The notes under the pieces: generated by a model
Database searches by the model: none
Told to the model about the DNA's origin: nothing
Seen by the model: only the letters and a program-made list of their open reading frames with translations
Position numbers and translations under genes: made by a program
Source of the DNA: Blastococcus fimeti
Lineage (GTDB): Bacteria > Actinomycetota > Actinomycetes > Mycobacteriales > Geodermatophilaceae
NCBI GenBank assembly: GCA_900102115.1
Contig: FNAW01000003.1
Coordinates: 496,001-560,000, forward strand
Length of the DNA: 64,000 bases
Reading direction: 5' to 3'
Shown: one piece after another, positions 34,333-42,768 of the stretch
Layout of the letters: every line of letters starts with the position of its first letter
How positions within the stretch are numbered: the stretch's first letter is position 1

Positions 34333-35075
34333 CCGACCTCGAGCAGCAGCTCCGGGCGGTGCGGGTCCGCATCGACGGAGCCGCCCGCGCCGCCGGGCGG
34401 GACCCGGCGACGGTCGCGCTGCTCGCCGTCAGCAAGACCTGGCCGGCCGCCGACGTCCGGGCGCTGGCCGCGCTGGGTCAGTCCGACTTCGGCGAGAACC
34501 GGGCGCAGGAGCTGATCGGCAAAGCCGGCGAGCTGGCGGACCTGCCGCTGCGGTGGCACTTCATCGGCCAGCTCCAGCGGAACAAGGCGGCGGCCGTCGC
34601 CCGGCTGGGCGCCGTCGTCCACTCCGTCGACCGCACACCCCTCGCGCAGGCCCTGAGTCGAGCAGGGGAGGCCGCACAGCATCCGGTCGACGTCCTGCTC
34701 CAGGTGGACCTCGGCGGCGCGGTGGGGGAGCTGGGGGCCCGCGGTGGAGCGGTCCCTGCCGACGTGCCGCGCCTGGCCGACGACGTCGCGGAGCTGCCGG
34801 GCCTCCGGCTGCAGGGGCTCATGGCGGTGGCGCCCCGCGGCGAGGATCCCAGCCCGGCCTTCGCCCGGCTGGCGGAGCTCGCCACCCGCGTGCGGGCGGA
34901 CCACCCGGAGGCCGTCGAGCTCTCCGCGGGCATGAGCGGGGACCTCGAGGAGGCCGTCGCGGCGGGCGCCACGATCGTGCGTGTCGGAACCGCGTTGTTC
35001 GGCCGGCGGCCCCTAACCTCCCCTCAAGACACACGAGTCACACCAGTCCCAGGGGCCTCCGGAGCCCCGGAGTGA
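34329..35075 (+). CDS. PLP homeostasis protein (YggS/PLPBP family)
   Basis: A 248-residue PLP-binding alanine-racemase-fold protein without known enzymatic activity, controlling vitamin B6 and amino-acid balance. Seen: LLAVSKTWP with the PLP lysine Lys36, [28 protein letters not shown] and [28 protein letters not shown] cut only by normal variation. A short tail follows after GRRPLTS. ATG at 34329 overlaps pgeF. The order ftsZ-pgeF-yggS-sepF-yggT-wag31 is the standard actinobacterial one. Confidence 0.93.
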   Translation: MTDLEQQLRAVRVRIDGAARAAGRDPATVALLAVSKTWPAADVRALAALGQSDFGENRAQELIGKAGELADLPLRWHFIGQLQRNKAAAVARLGAVVHSVDRTPLAQALSRAGEAAQHPVDVLLQVDLGGAVGELGARGGAVPADVPRLADDVAELPGLRLQGLMAVAPRGEDPSPAFARLAELATRVRADHPEAVELSAGMSGDLEEAVAAGATIVRVGTALFGRRPLTSPQDTRVTPVPGASGAPE

Positions 35076-35133
35076 CTCCCGTCGACGGTCGTCGAACGTG
35101 CACGCTGAGCACGCTGGCAGAGGGGGAGGTCCG

Positions 35134-35817
35134 ATGGCTGGAGCCATGCGGAGGATGGGGATCTACCTGGGGCTCGTCGAGGACGACGACGCCCGTGGGT
35201 ACGGCCGGTACGACGCCCGGCAGTCCGACCATCCCGATGCGGACCGCCGGTACTCGCGGTACGACGAGGACCGGTACGAGGACTACCCGGACGGCGACTA
35301 CCCGGCCGGGTACGCCGACGACGAGCCCGTGGAGCCGGCGCCGGTGCGCGCCCCCGAGCCGCTGAGCGTCCGCCGCGTCGCCCCGGCCCGCCCCCTCGGG
35401 CTGGCGCCGTCGGTCGGCAGTAGTGGTGGCTCCCGGATCAGCGCCATGAGCAGTGGCCCCGTCGGCGCGGCCGGCCTGGCCGTGCGCGAGCCGGTCGCCG
35501 AGATCGTGCCCGAGCCGGCGCCGGTCCCGGCGCCGCAGCCGTACCGGATCACCACCCTGCACCCGCGCACCTACAACGAGGCGCGCGTGATCGGGGAGCG
35601 GTTCCGCGACGGGCTGCCGGTCATCATGAACCTGACCGAGATGGACGACGCCGACGCCAAGCGGCTCGTCGACTTCGCTGCGGGCCTGTCGTTCGGGCTG
35701 CGCGGTAGTATCGAGCGCGTCACGGCGAAGGTGTTCCTGCTCAGCCCGCAGAACGTCGACGTGACGGCCGAGGACAAGGCGCGGATCCGCGAAGGCGGGT
35801 TCTTCAACCAGTCCTGA
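35134..35817 (+). CDS. sepF: Cell division protein SepF
   Basis: A 227-residue FtsZ membrane tether. Seen: a short amphipathic N-terminal helix ([11 protein letters not shown]) for membrane binding, a 110-residue disordered linker rich in Asp/Tyr/Arg then Pro/Ala, and the compact SepF domain at about 138-222 ([19 protein letters not shown] to [12 protein letters not shown]). In bacteria lacking FtsA it is the main Z-ring anchor through the FtsZ C-terminal peptide. ATG at 35134 follows a strong GGGGGAGG site; an upstream ATG at 35098 has none. Confidence 0.95.
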   Translation: MAGAMRRMGIYLGLVEDDDARGYGRYDARQSDHPDADRRYSRYDEDRYEDYPDGDYPAGYADDEPVEPAPVRAPEPLSVRRVAPARPLGLAPSVGSSGGSRISAMSSGPVGAAGLAVREPVAEIVPEPAPVPAPQPYRITTLHPRTYNEARVIGERFRDGLPVIMNLTEMDDADAKRLVDFAAGLSFGLRGSIERVTAKVFLLSPQNVDVTAEDKARIREGGFFNQS

Positions 35818-35887
35818 GGCACGCGCGGGCACCCGCCCGCGCGCCCCACGACGGCGGCACGACTGGTGCCCTGGATGAACGAGGACC

Positions 35888-36178
35888 GTGGCACTTCTCT
35901 GGTTGATCGTCTACGTGGTCCTGACCGTCTTCCTCGTGCTGCTCTTCGCGCGGTTCGTGGTCGACTGGGTGATGGTGCTGGCCCGGAGCTGGCGTCCCGC
36001 GGGCGCGGTGGCCGCCGGTCTCGAGCTGGTCTACAGCACCACCGACCCACCGCTGAAGGCCGTGCGCCGGGTCATCCCGCCGCTGAACCTGGGCACCATC
36101 CGGCTGGACCTGGGCTTCATGGTGGTCCTCATCGCTGTGGTCATCCTCCGTGGGATCGTCGGCGGTCTGGCGCGCTAA
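35888..36178 (+). CDS. YggT family membrane protein
   Basis: A 96-residue integral membrane protein. Seen: a long hydrophobic helix at 3-25 (LLWLIVYVVLTVFLVLLFARF), the conserved DPPLKAVRRVIPPLNLGTIRLDLG loop, and a second helix at 76-92. GTG at 35888 has GAGGA just upstream. The YggT family has no firmly known biochemistry; in the sepF-wag31 interval it is thought to help division or envelope homeostasis, and osmotic roles are reported in other bacteria. Confidence 0.9.
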   Translation: MALLWLIVYVVLTVFLVLLFARFVVDWVMVLARSWRPAGAVAAGLELVYSTTDPPLKAVRRVIPPLNLGTIRLDLGFMVVLIAVVILRGIVGGLAR

Positions 36179-36266
36179 TGTCCTCGACGATGCCCGGGCT
36201 GCACGGCCGGACGATCGACGCGGTCCTCCACCGGCCGTCCGCAGCCCTCCGAACCCGCCGTACCTC

Positions 36267-36272
36267 TAAGGT
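36267..36272 (+). promoter_or_regulatory. -10 element or ribosome site of wag31
   Basis: TAAGGT lies six bases before ATG at 36279. It fits TANNNT for a leaderless promoter, but AAGGTGA could also serve as a ribosome-binding site of a longer transcript. Confidence 0.4.
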
Positions 36273-36278
36273 GACCTG

Positions 36279-37007
36279 ATGCCACTCACGCCTGCCGACG
36301 TGCACAACGTCGTCTTCAAGAAGCCGCCCATCGGCAAGCGGGGCTACGACGAGGACGAGGTCGACGCCTTCCTCGACGTGGTGGAGGCCGAGCTGGCCCG
36401 CCTCATCGAGGAGAACAACGAGCTGCGCTCCGGCGCCGGCAGCCGCGTCCAGGCCCGCGCCGAGGAGCGTCCCGAGGCCCCGGCCCCGGCGCCCGCCCCG
36501 GTGGCCGTCGCGCCCCCGGTGCAGCCGCCTCAGGACGACAGTGCCCGGGCCTCCCGGATGCTCGCCCTGGCCACCGAGACGGCCGACCGCTACGTCAACG
36601 AGGCCAAGACGCAGGCCGAGCAGATGCTCAGCGGCGCGAAGACCAACAGCGAGCGGCTCATGACCGATGCCCGCACCAAGAGCGAGCAGATGGTCACCGA
36701 GGCCAAGCACCGCGCCGACTCGATGATCGGCGACGCCCGCACCCGCGCGGAGACCCTGGAGCGCGAGGCCCGGGCCAAGGCCGCGGCCCTCGACCAGGAC
36801 GCCGAGCGCCGGCACGTGGAGGCGATGGGCAGCCTGGAGGAGAAGCGCAGCAGCCTCGAGCGCAAGATCGAGGAGCTGCGCACCTTCGAGCGGGAGTACC
36901 GCACCCGGCTGCGCTCCTACCTCGAGTCGCACCTCCGCGACCTCGACAGCCGCGGCTCGGCGGAGCCCGCGACGAACGCGCGGCAGAACCAGCACGCTTC
37001 CGCCTGA
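36279..37007 (+). CDS. wag31: DivIVA-family polar growth protein Wag31
   Basis: A 242-residue coiled-coil protein that marks negatively curved membrane and directs polar growth in actinobacteria. Seen: the conserved N-terminal domain [31 protein letters not shown], a Pro/Ala linker (about 60-88), and a long coiled coil at about 90-220 with heptad-like [22 protein letters not shown] segments. The C-terminus is a short polar tail. It closes the division cluster and is followed by a perfect 19-bp hairpin, so it probably ends the transcript. Confidence 0.95.
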   Translation: MPLTPADVHNVVFKKPPIGKRGYDEDEVDAFLDVVEAELARLIEENNELRSGAGSRVQARAEERPEAPAPAPAPVAVAPPVQPPQDDSARASRMLALATETADRYVNEAKTQAEQMLSGAKTNSERLMTDARTKSEQMVTEAKHRADSMIGDARTRAETLEREARAKAAALDQDAERRHVEAMGSLEEKRSSLERKIEELRTFEREYRTRLRSYLESHLRDLDSRGSAEPATNARQNQHASA

Positions 37008-37025
37008 CGACAGCCCGCCAGGCAT

Positions 37026-37066
37026 GCGACAGGGCCCCCGGACCATCGGTCCGGGGGCCCTGTCGC
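37026..37066 (+). terminator. Perfect 19-bp hairpin after wag31
   Basis: Bases 37026-37044 pair without mismatch with 37048-37066 around the 3-base loop ATC; the core is GGGCCCCCGGACC. No U tract follows, as is usual for actinobacterial terminators. It lies 19 bases after the wag31 stop and would end the ftsZ-wag31 transcript. Confidence 0.85.
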
Positions 37067-37107
37067 GTCCGGTGAGCGTGGCGGGCGCGATGCCGGGGCG
37101 GTGCCCC

Positions 37108-37113
37108 TAGAGT
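37108..37113 (+). promoter_or_regulatory. -10 element, leaderless promoter of the membrane protein gene
   Basis: TAGAGT, seven bases before GTG at 37121 and directly after the wag31 terminator. Confidence 0.5.
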
Positions 37114-37120
37114 CCTGGGC

Positions 37121-37843
37121 GTGATCATCGCGGCCGGCTTGTTGGTGCTCGGAGGTCTGGGACTGTTCGTCGCCGGTGTGCTCACCGGGGTCACGACCTA
37201 CTACTGGGCCTGCGTCGGCGCGTGCGTCGTCGCCGCCGTCCTCCTGTTCCTCGCCCGCCGGCGGATGAGCGCGCCCGCATCGGCACCCGCACCCGCGCCC
37301 GCATCCGCAGCGGCACCCGCGTCGTCGCCCACCGTCGTGTCCGCGCCCGCCGCTACCGGCGCCTCCGCGCCCGCCGCTGCCGGCGCCTCCGCGCCCGCCG
37401 CTTCGGCCGCTTCCGCGCCTGCCGCCTCCCTCCGGGCGCCGTCCGCAGCGGAGGGTCCCAGCACGGGCCGGCACGCCGTGGTCGGCCGGGCGGACGCCGA
37501 GGACGCGGCCGCTGTTCCGCCCGCTGCGGCGTCGGCGCCACCGAGCACCGGGGACGGCGCAGCAGCGCCGGCAGGCACGGCCCCGGAGGCCGGTGAGCCC
37601 CCGGTCGAGGAGGTCGAGGTGACCGACCTGCTCCTCGTGGTCGACCTGAGGGACGAGGTGCTGGTCGTCGACGAGCACCCGCGGTACCACGTCGCCGGAT
37701 GCCGGCACCTCGCCGGCCGGGAGACGATCCCGCTCCCGGTCGACGAGGCCAAGTCCGACGGCTTCACCCCGTGCGGCACGTGCCGCCCGGACGCGACCCT
37801 GGCCGACCGGGTCCGCGCGAAGCGGACGGCCTCGGAGAACTAG
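37121..37843 (+). CDS. Membrane protein with C-terminal Cys/His zinc-knuckle-like domain
   Basis: A 240-residue protein I do not recognise by name. Seen: two transmembrane helices (3-23 and 26-46), a 110-residue Ala/Pro/Ser linker with repeated SAPAA units, then a small C-terminal domain at about 175-232. That domain has HPRYHVAGCRHLAGRE followed by FTPCGTCRPD, a His-Cys...Cys-x2-Cys layout like the Ada-type metal-binding fold. It is probably a membrane-tethered metal- or redox-sensing module. It begins after the wag31 terminator with its own -10 box, and its TAG stop shares a palindromic CTAG with the stop of convergent ileS. Confidence 0.7.
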   Translation: MIIAAGLLVLGGLGLFVAGVLTGVTTYYWACVGACVVAAVLLFLARRRMSAPASAPAPAPASAAAPASSPTVVSAPAATGASAPAAAGASAPAASAASAPAASLRAPSAAEGPSTGRHAVVGRADAEDAAAVPPAAASAPPSTGDGAAAPAGTAPEAGEPPVEEVEVTDLLLVVDLRDEVLVVDEHPRYHVAGCRHLAGRETIPLPVDEAKSDGFTPCGTCRPDATLADRVRAKRTASEN

Positions 37844-40800
37844 CCGGCGCGGACCACCCAGAACCGGGAGCCCTCGGGGCCCTCGATCCCGTCGCCGGTC
37901 CCGGCGCCGGTCCGCACGCGCACCGCGAGCACCTCGCCGGCCAGTTGGTCGCCGTACTCCTCCAGCGCCTGGGCGACCGCACCTTCGGCCACCCAGGCGA
38001 GCTCGATCCGGTCGCTGACCTCGAGGCCTGCGTTCTTGCGCGCCTCCTGCACCAGCCGGACGACCTCGCGGAACAGCCCGGCCCGCTCGAGCTCGGGGGT
38101 GAGGGTGAGGTCCAGGGCCACGGTGAGCCCGCCGCCGCTGGCCACGGTCCAGCCCTCGCGCGGGGTCTCGGTGACGACCAGGTCGCCGTCCTCCAGCGCG
38201 ACGGGCGCGCCGTCGACCTCGACCGTCGCGGTGCCCGCCCGGTAGGCGGCGGTGAGCGCGACCGGGTCGGCCGCGGCGACGGCCTTCGCCACCGCCTGCA
38301 CCTGCTTGCCCAGCCGGCGACCGACCGCGCGGAAGTCCACCTTCAGGCTGACGTCGACCAGGTCGCCGCCGGTCGCCGAGATATCGGCGAGCTCCACGAC
38401 ATTGAGCTCGTCGGCCACCTCGGCGACGAGGTCGCGGGGGAGCGTGGACCACGCGGGGGCCGCCACCAGGGCACGGGCCAGCGGCTGCCGGGTGCGCACC
38501 TTGGCGGACGTCCGGGCCGAGCGACCCAGCTCCACCAGCCGGCGCACCAGGTCCACCTGGGCCACGAGCGCGTCGTCGCGGGCGTCCTCGTCCACCGTGG
38601 GCCACGTGGACAGGTGCACCGAGTCGACGGCCCGGTCGGCCGCCGGCCCCACCAGGCCCGGGACGACGGCGCGGTTCCAGACCTCCTCGGTGACGAAGGG
38701 CGTGAACGGCGCCATCAGCCGGGTGAGCCCGTCGAGCACCTCGTGCAGCGTGGCGAGCGCGGCGGGGTCGCCCTCCCAGAAGCGCCGCCGGGAGCGCCGG
38801 ACGTACCAGTTCGACAGGTCGTCGACGAAGCCGGCGAGCAGCCGGCCGGCGCCCTGGGTGTCGAAGTCCTCCATCGCGTCGGTGACCTCCTGGGTCACCG
38901 CCGCCAGCCGGGCCAGCGCCCAGCGGTCGAGCAGCGGGCGCTGGGCGCGGGCCGGAGCCGGCGTCGCAGCAGGATCCCAGCCGTTGGCCTCGGCGTAGAG
39001 GGTGAAGAAGCTCGCGGTGTTCCAGTAGGTGAGCAGCACCTTCCGGACGACCTCGGACAGCGTCTCGTGGCCCACGCGGCGGGCCGACCACGGCGAGCCG
39101 CCGGCCAGCATGAACCAGCGGACGGCGTCGGCGCCGTGCCGGTCCATGAGCGGGATCGGCTCCAGGATGTTGCCCAGGTGCTTGCTCATCTTCCGGCCGT
39201 CCTCGGCCAGGATGTGGCCCAGGCACAGCACGTTCTCGTACGAGCTCTGCTCGAACACCAGCGTGCCGACGGCCATGAGCGTGTAGAACCAGCCGCGGGT
39301 CTGGTCGATCGCCTCGCAGATGAACTGCGCCGGGTAGGCGGCCTCGAACTGCTCCTGGTTGCGGTGCGGCGCCCCCCACTGGGCGAAGGGCATCGAGCCC
39401 GAGTCGTACCAGGCGTCGATGACCTGGCGGACCCGACGGAAGGTGCCCTCCTCGCCGGGCAGCGTGAAGGTGACGTCGTCGATGAACGGCCGGTGCGGGT
39501 CGAGGTCGGACAGGTCGCGGCCGGTCAGCTCGGAGAGCTCGGCGAGCGAACCGACCGCGACCAGCCGGGACGGGTCGGCGTCGTTGCGCCAGATCGGCAG
39601 GGGAGTGCCCCAGTACCGGTCACGCGACAGCGCCCAGTCGACGTTGTTGGTCAGCCAGTCGCCGTAGCGGCCGGTCTTGATGTTCTCCGGGTACCAGTTC
39701 GTCTTCTCGTTCTCCGCGAGCAGCTGGTCCTTGATCTGGCTGGTCCGGATGTACCAGGACGGCTGCGCGTAGTACATCAGCGGCGTGTGGCAGCGCCAGC
39801 AGTGCGGATAGCTGTGCTCGAACCGGTGCTCGCGCCACAGCACGCCGCGGGTCTGCAGGTCCTCGACGAGCGCGGCGTCCGCGGCCTTGAAGAAGTGCCC
39901 GCCCACCAGCGGGATCTCGGGCAGGAAGTGGCCGCTGGCGTCGATCGGCACCACCACGGGCAGGCCGTAGCCGCGGCAGACCGCGAGGTCCTCGGCGCCG
40001 AAGGCGGGGGACTGGTGGACCAGTCCGGTGCCGTCCTCGGTCGTGACGTAGTCGGCGAGCACCACGTAGTGCGCGTCGCCCTCGGGGAACTCCACCAGCT
40101 CGAAGGGCCGCTGGTAGTGCACCCGCTCCCAGTCGCGGCCGGTCGTGCGGGCCAGCACCTCGCGGGGCGCGTCCGGGTCGAGGACGGCGTCCAGCAGCGG
40201 CTCGGCGACGACGACGGTCGCCTCGGCGCCCGCATGCTCGGTGCGGACGACGACGTAGGTCACGTCGGGGTGCACGGCGACGGCGGTGTTGCTGGGCAGC
40301 GTCCACGGCGTCGTCGTCCAGACCAGCAGGTCGGCCTTGCCGGCCCACTCCCCGCTGGTGACCGGCAGCCGCACGTACACCGACGGGTCGGTGATCGACT
40401 CGTAGCCCTGGGCCACCTCGTGGTCGGAGAGGCCGGTGCCGCAGCGCGGGCAGTACGGGGCGACGCGGTGGTCCTCGACGAGCAGGCCCTTGTCGAAGAT
40501 CTGCTTCAGCGACCACCAGACGCTCTGGATGTAGCTGGTGTCCATCGTCCAGTAGGCCGTGGACATGTCCACCCAGTAGCCCATGCGGCGGGTGAGCTCG
40601 GAGAACGAGTCGACGTGCCGCTCGACCGACTCCCGGCACTTCGCGTTGAACTCGGCGATGCCGTAGCGCTCGATGTCGGGCTTGCCGGCGAAGCCGAGCT
40701 CCTGCTCGACGGCGATCTCGACCGGAAGGCCGTGGCAGTCCCACCCGGCGCGGCGCGGGACGTGCCAGCCCTGCATGGTCTTGAAGCGGGGGAAGACGTC

Positions 40801-41028
40801 CTTGAACGCCCGCGCCTCGATGTGGTGCGTCCCCGGGCGGCCGTTGGCCGTGGGCGGGCCCTCGTAGACGTTCCACTGCGGCCGGCCCGCGGAGCCCTCG
40901 AGGGTCCGCGCGAAGACCTTGTCGGCTTCCCAGCGCTGGAGGATCTGCTGCTCGAGGGCGGGCAGGTCGACCTGCGGGGGAAGCGCGGCGAACGGGCCGG
41001 TGGCCGAGGGGGAACTCACGGCGTCCAT
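37840..41028 (-). CDS. ileS: Isoleucyl-tRNA synthetase
   Basis: A 1062-residue class I synthetase. Seen: catalytic Rossmann fold with the first signature changed to GTHH (Gly66-Thr-His-His69, within NGRPGTHHIEA), WDCHGLPVE, a CP1 editing domain (WTTTPWTLPSN onward), second signature KMSKH at 613-617, Cys pairs (CPRC, HCWRC), and the anticodon domain from about 680. The sequence pattern is the eukaryote-like type 2 IleRS found in actinobacteria, usually mupirocin-tolerant. ATG at 41028 has GGGGAGA just upstream; the frame stays open to 41100 without a site. No T-box motif is seen upstream. Confidence 0.95.
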   Translation of the reverse strand: MDAVSSPSATGPFAALPPQVDLPALEQQILQRWEADKVFARTLEGSAGRPQWNVYEGPPTANGRPGTHHIEARAFKDVFPRFKTMQGWHVPRRAGWDCHGLPVEIAVEQELGFAGKPDIERYGIAEFNAKCRESVERHVDSFSELTRRMGYWVDMSTAYWTMDTSYIQSVWWSLKQIFDKGLLVEDHRVAPYCPRCGTGLSDHEVAQGYESITDPSVYVRLPVTSGEWAGKADLLVWTTTPWTLPSNTAVAVHPDVTYVVVRTEHAGAEATVVVAEPLLDAVLDPDAPREVLARTTGRDWERVHYQRPFELVEFPEGDAHYVVLADYVTTEDGTGLVHQSPAFGAEDLAVCRGYGLPVVVPIDASGHFLPEIPLVGGHFFKAADAALVEDLQTRGVLWREHRFEHSYPHCWRCHTPLMYYAQPSWYIRTSQIKDQLLAENEKTNWYPENIKTGRYGDWLTNNVDWALSRDRYWGTPLPIWRNDADPSRLVAVGSLAELSELTGRDLSDLDPHRPFIDDVTFTLPGEEGTFRRVRQVIDAWYDSGSMPFAQWGAPHRNQEQFEAAYPAQFICEAIDQTRGWFYTLMAVGTLVFEQSSYENVLCLGHILAEDGRKMSKHLGNILEPIPLMDRHGADAVRWFMLAGGSPWSARRVGHETLSEVVRKVLLTYWNTASFFTLYAEANGWDPAATPAPARAQRPLLDRWALARLAAVTQEVTDAMEDFDTQGAGRLLAGFVDDLSNWYVRRSRRRFWEGDPAALATLHEVLDGLTRLMAPFTPFVTEEVWNRAVVPGLVGPAADRAVDSVHLSTWPTVDEDARDDALVAQVDLVRRLVELGRSARTSAKVRTRQPLARALVAAPAWSTLPRDLVAEVADELNVVELADISATGGDLVDVSLKVDFRAVGRRLGKQVQAVAKAVAAADPVALTAAYRAGTATVEVDGAPVALEDGDLVVTETPREGWTVASGGGLTVALDLTLTPELERAGLFREVVRLVQEARKNAGLEVSDRIELAWVAEGAVAQALEEYGDQLAGEVLAVRVRTGAGTGDGIEGPEGSRFWVVRAG

Positions 41029-41150
41029 TCTCCCCGAACCGGCAAACGCGTTCCGCGCGGCGTCCGCGGCCGAGCGCGGCCGGCCTCCGGGACGCGCCAC
41101 GGCGCGGACACGGGCGTACGGAACACTGCCTCCATGGGGGACGGCGGCCG

Positions 41151-42662
41151 GTGAGCACGACGGTGACGCTGGCGCTGGGCATCGGCGCCCTCGTGGTGCT
41201 CGTGGCGGCGGTCGCGCTGCGCCTGGCCGACCGCCTCGGGCTGCCCAGCCTGCTGCTCTACCTCGCTCTCGGCGTCGCCCTCGGGGAGGGCGGACTGGGC
41301 GTCCAGTTCGAGGACTACGAGCTCACCCACACCCTGGGCTACGCCGCGCTGGTCATCATCCTGGCCGAGGGTGGGCTGACGACGCGGTGGGCCGACGTCC
41401 GGCGGGCGATCGGGCCCGGTATCGCGCTGTCCACCGTGGGCGTCGCGGTGAGCGTGGGCGTGACCGGCGCGGTCGCCGCGCTGGTCCTCGGCTACAGCTG
41501 GGGCTTCGCCTTCCTGCTCGCGGCGGTGATCAGCTCCACGGATGCCGCCGCCGTCTTCGCCACGCTCCGCCGGCTGCCCCTCCCGCGCCGGCTCGCCGCC
41601 TCGCTGGAGGCGGAGAGCGGTCTCAACGATGCGCCGGTCATCCTGCTCGTGATCGCGCTCGCCGAGTTCCTCACGGGGGAGTCGAGCGGCCCGTGGTGGC
41701 TGGTCGGCGTCGTGGTGGTCGCCGAGCTCGTCGGCGGGGCGGTCATCGGGGTGGGCATCGGCTTCGCGGGTGCTGCGCTCCTGCGCCGGGTCGCCCTCCC
41801 GGTCGCCGGCTTCTACCCCCTGGCCACCCTCGCACTCTGCGTGCTCGCGTACTCGTCGGCCAGCCTGGCGCACACCTCCGGCTTCGTCGCGGTCTACCTG
41901 GCCGGGGTGGTGCTGGGCAACGCGACGCTGCCGCACCGCTCGGCCAGCGTCGGCTTCGCCGAGGGCATGGCGTCGCTGGCGCAGATCGGGCTGTTCGTCA
42001 TGCTCGGGCTCCTCGTCTCGCCCGCCCGGCTGCCGGAGGCCGTGTGGCCGGCGCTGTTCGTCGGCGGTGTGCTCCTCCTGCTCGCCCGGCCGCTGTCGGT
42101 GGGCGCCAGCCTGGTGTGGTTCGACTTCCCCTGGAGCCAGCAGGCATTCATCTCGTGGGCGGGGCTGCGTGGAGCGGTGCCCATCGTCGCGGCCACCATC
42201 CCGTTGACCGCGGAGGTGCCGGGGGCGACGCGGATCTTCGACACCGTGTTCGTGCTCGTCGTCGTCTTCACCGTCGTCCAGGGGTGGTCGCTGCCGTGGA
42301 TGGCCCGGAACCTCGGCATCGCCACCCCTCTCGCCCCCCGCGACGTCCAGGTCGAGTCGGCGCCGCTGGGGGAGCTCGACGCCGACCTGATGCAACTGAC
42401 CGTGCCCCCGGGGTCCCGGCTGCACGGCGTGTACCTGCCCGAGCTGCGGCTGCCCGAGGACGCCGCCGTGGTGCTCATCGTCCGCGAGGGGCGGTCCTTC
42501 GTCCCGGACGACGCGACCCGCCTCATGCGCGGCGACCAGGCGCTGATCGTGTCTGCGCGGCGCTCCCGGGTGGAGGCCGAGCGGCGGCTGCGGGCGGTCA
42601 GCCGGGCGGGCCGGCTGGCGTCCTGGCGCGGCGAGAGCGGCGCGCCGACCGGCGCCGACTGA
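41151..42662 (+). CDS. Cation/proton antiporter, CPA1 (NhaP2-like) with TrkA-C domain
   Basis: A 503-residue transporter. Seen: twelve or more transmembrane helices over residues 1-385, SSTDAAAVFATL and ESGLNDAPVILLV (the conserved acidic transport motifs of sodium/potassium-proton antiporters), WAGLRGAVPIVAA, then a cytoplasmic RCK_C/TrkA-C domain at about 405-480 (GELDADLMQLTVPPGSRL). The domain order matches NhaP2/CvrA, which exchange K+ or Na+ for protons and are gated by small ligands. GTG at 41151, divergent from ileS with about 120 bp between. Exact ion unknown. Confidence 0.9.
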   Translation: MSTTVTLALGIGALVVLVAAVALRLADRLGLPSLLLYLALGVALGEGGLGVQFEDYELTHTLGYAALVIILAEGGLTTRWADVRRAIGPGIALSTVGVAVSVGVTGAVAALVLGYSWGFAFLLAAVISSTDAAAVFATLRRLPLPRRLAASLEAESGLNDAPVILLVIALAEFLTGESSGPWWLVGVVVVAELVGGAVIGVGIGFAGAALLRRVALPVAGFYPLATLALCVLAYSSASLAHTSGFVAVYLAGVVLGNATLPHRSASVGFAEGMASLAQIGLFVMLGLLVSPARLPEAVWPALFVGGVLLLLARPLSVGASLVWFDFPWSQQAFISWAGLRGAVPIVAATIPLTAEVPGATRIFDTVFVLVVVFTVVQGWSLPWMARNLGIATPLAPRDVQVESAPLGELDADLMQLTVPPGSRLHGVYLPELRLPEDAAVVLIVREGRSFVPDDATRLMRGDQALIVSARRSRVEAERRLRAVSRAGRLASWRGESGAPTGAD

Positions 42663-42768
42663 GCTCCGCGCCGACCGTGCGGGCACCGGGCCGCGCGTGG
42701 GAAGGTGGCGCTCCGGGGCGCCGTGCCGGCACGGCGTCCGACGCCTGCTGCGACCGACGGAGTTCGCC

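Noticed and set aside
34086..34904. Minus-strand frames opposite pgeF and yggS
   Set aside because: Their translations show only GC-driven residues; both plus-strand genes have full catalytic motifs.
36179..36278. Small gene between yggT and wag31
   Set aside because: The frame from 36180 has no ribosome site and runs into wag31 in another frame; the segment is better read as the wag31 promoter region.
41029..41150. T-box riboswitch upstream of ileS
   Set aside because: Only about 120 bp separate ileS from the divergent antiporter gene, and no TGGTACCGCG-like T-box sequence or specifier stem is visible on the minus strand.
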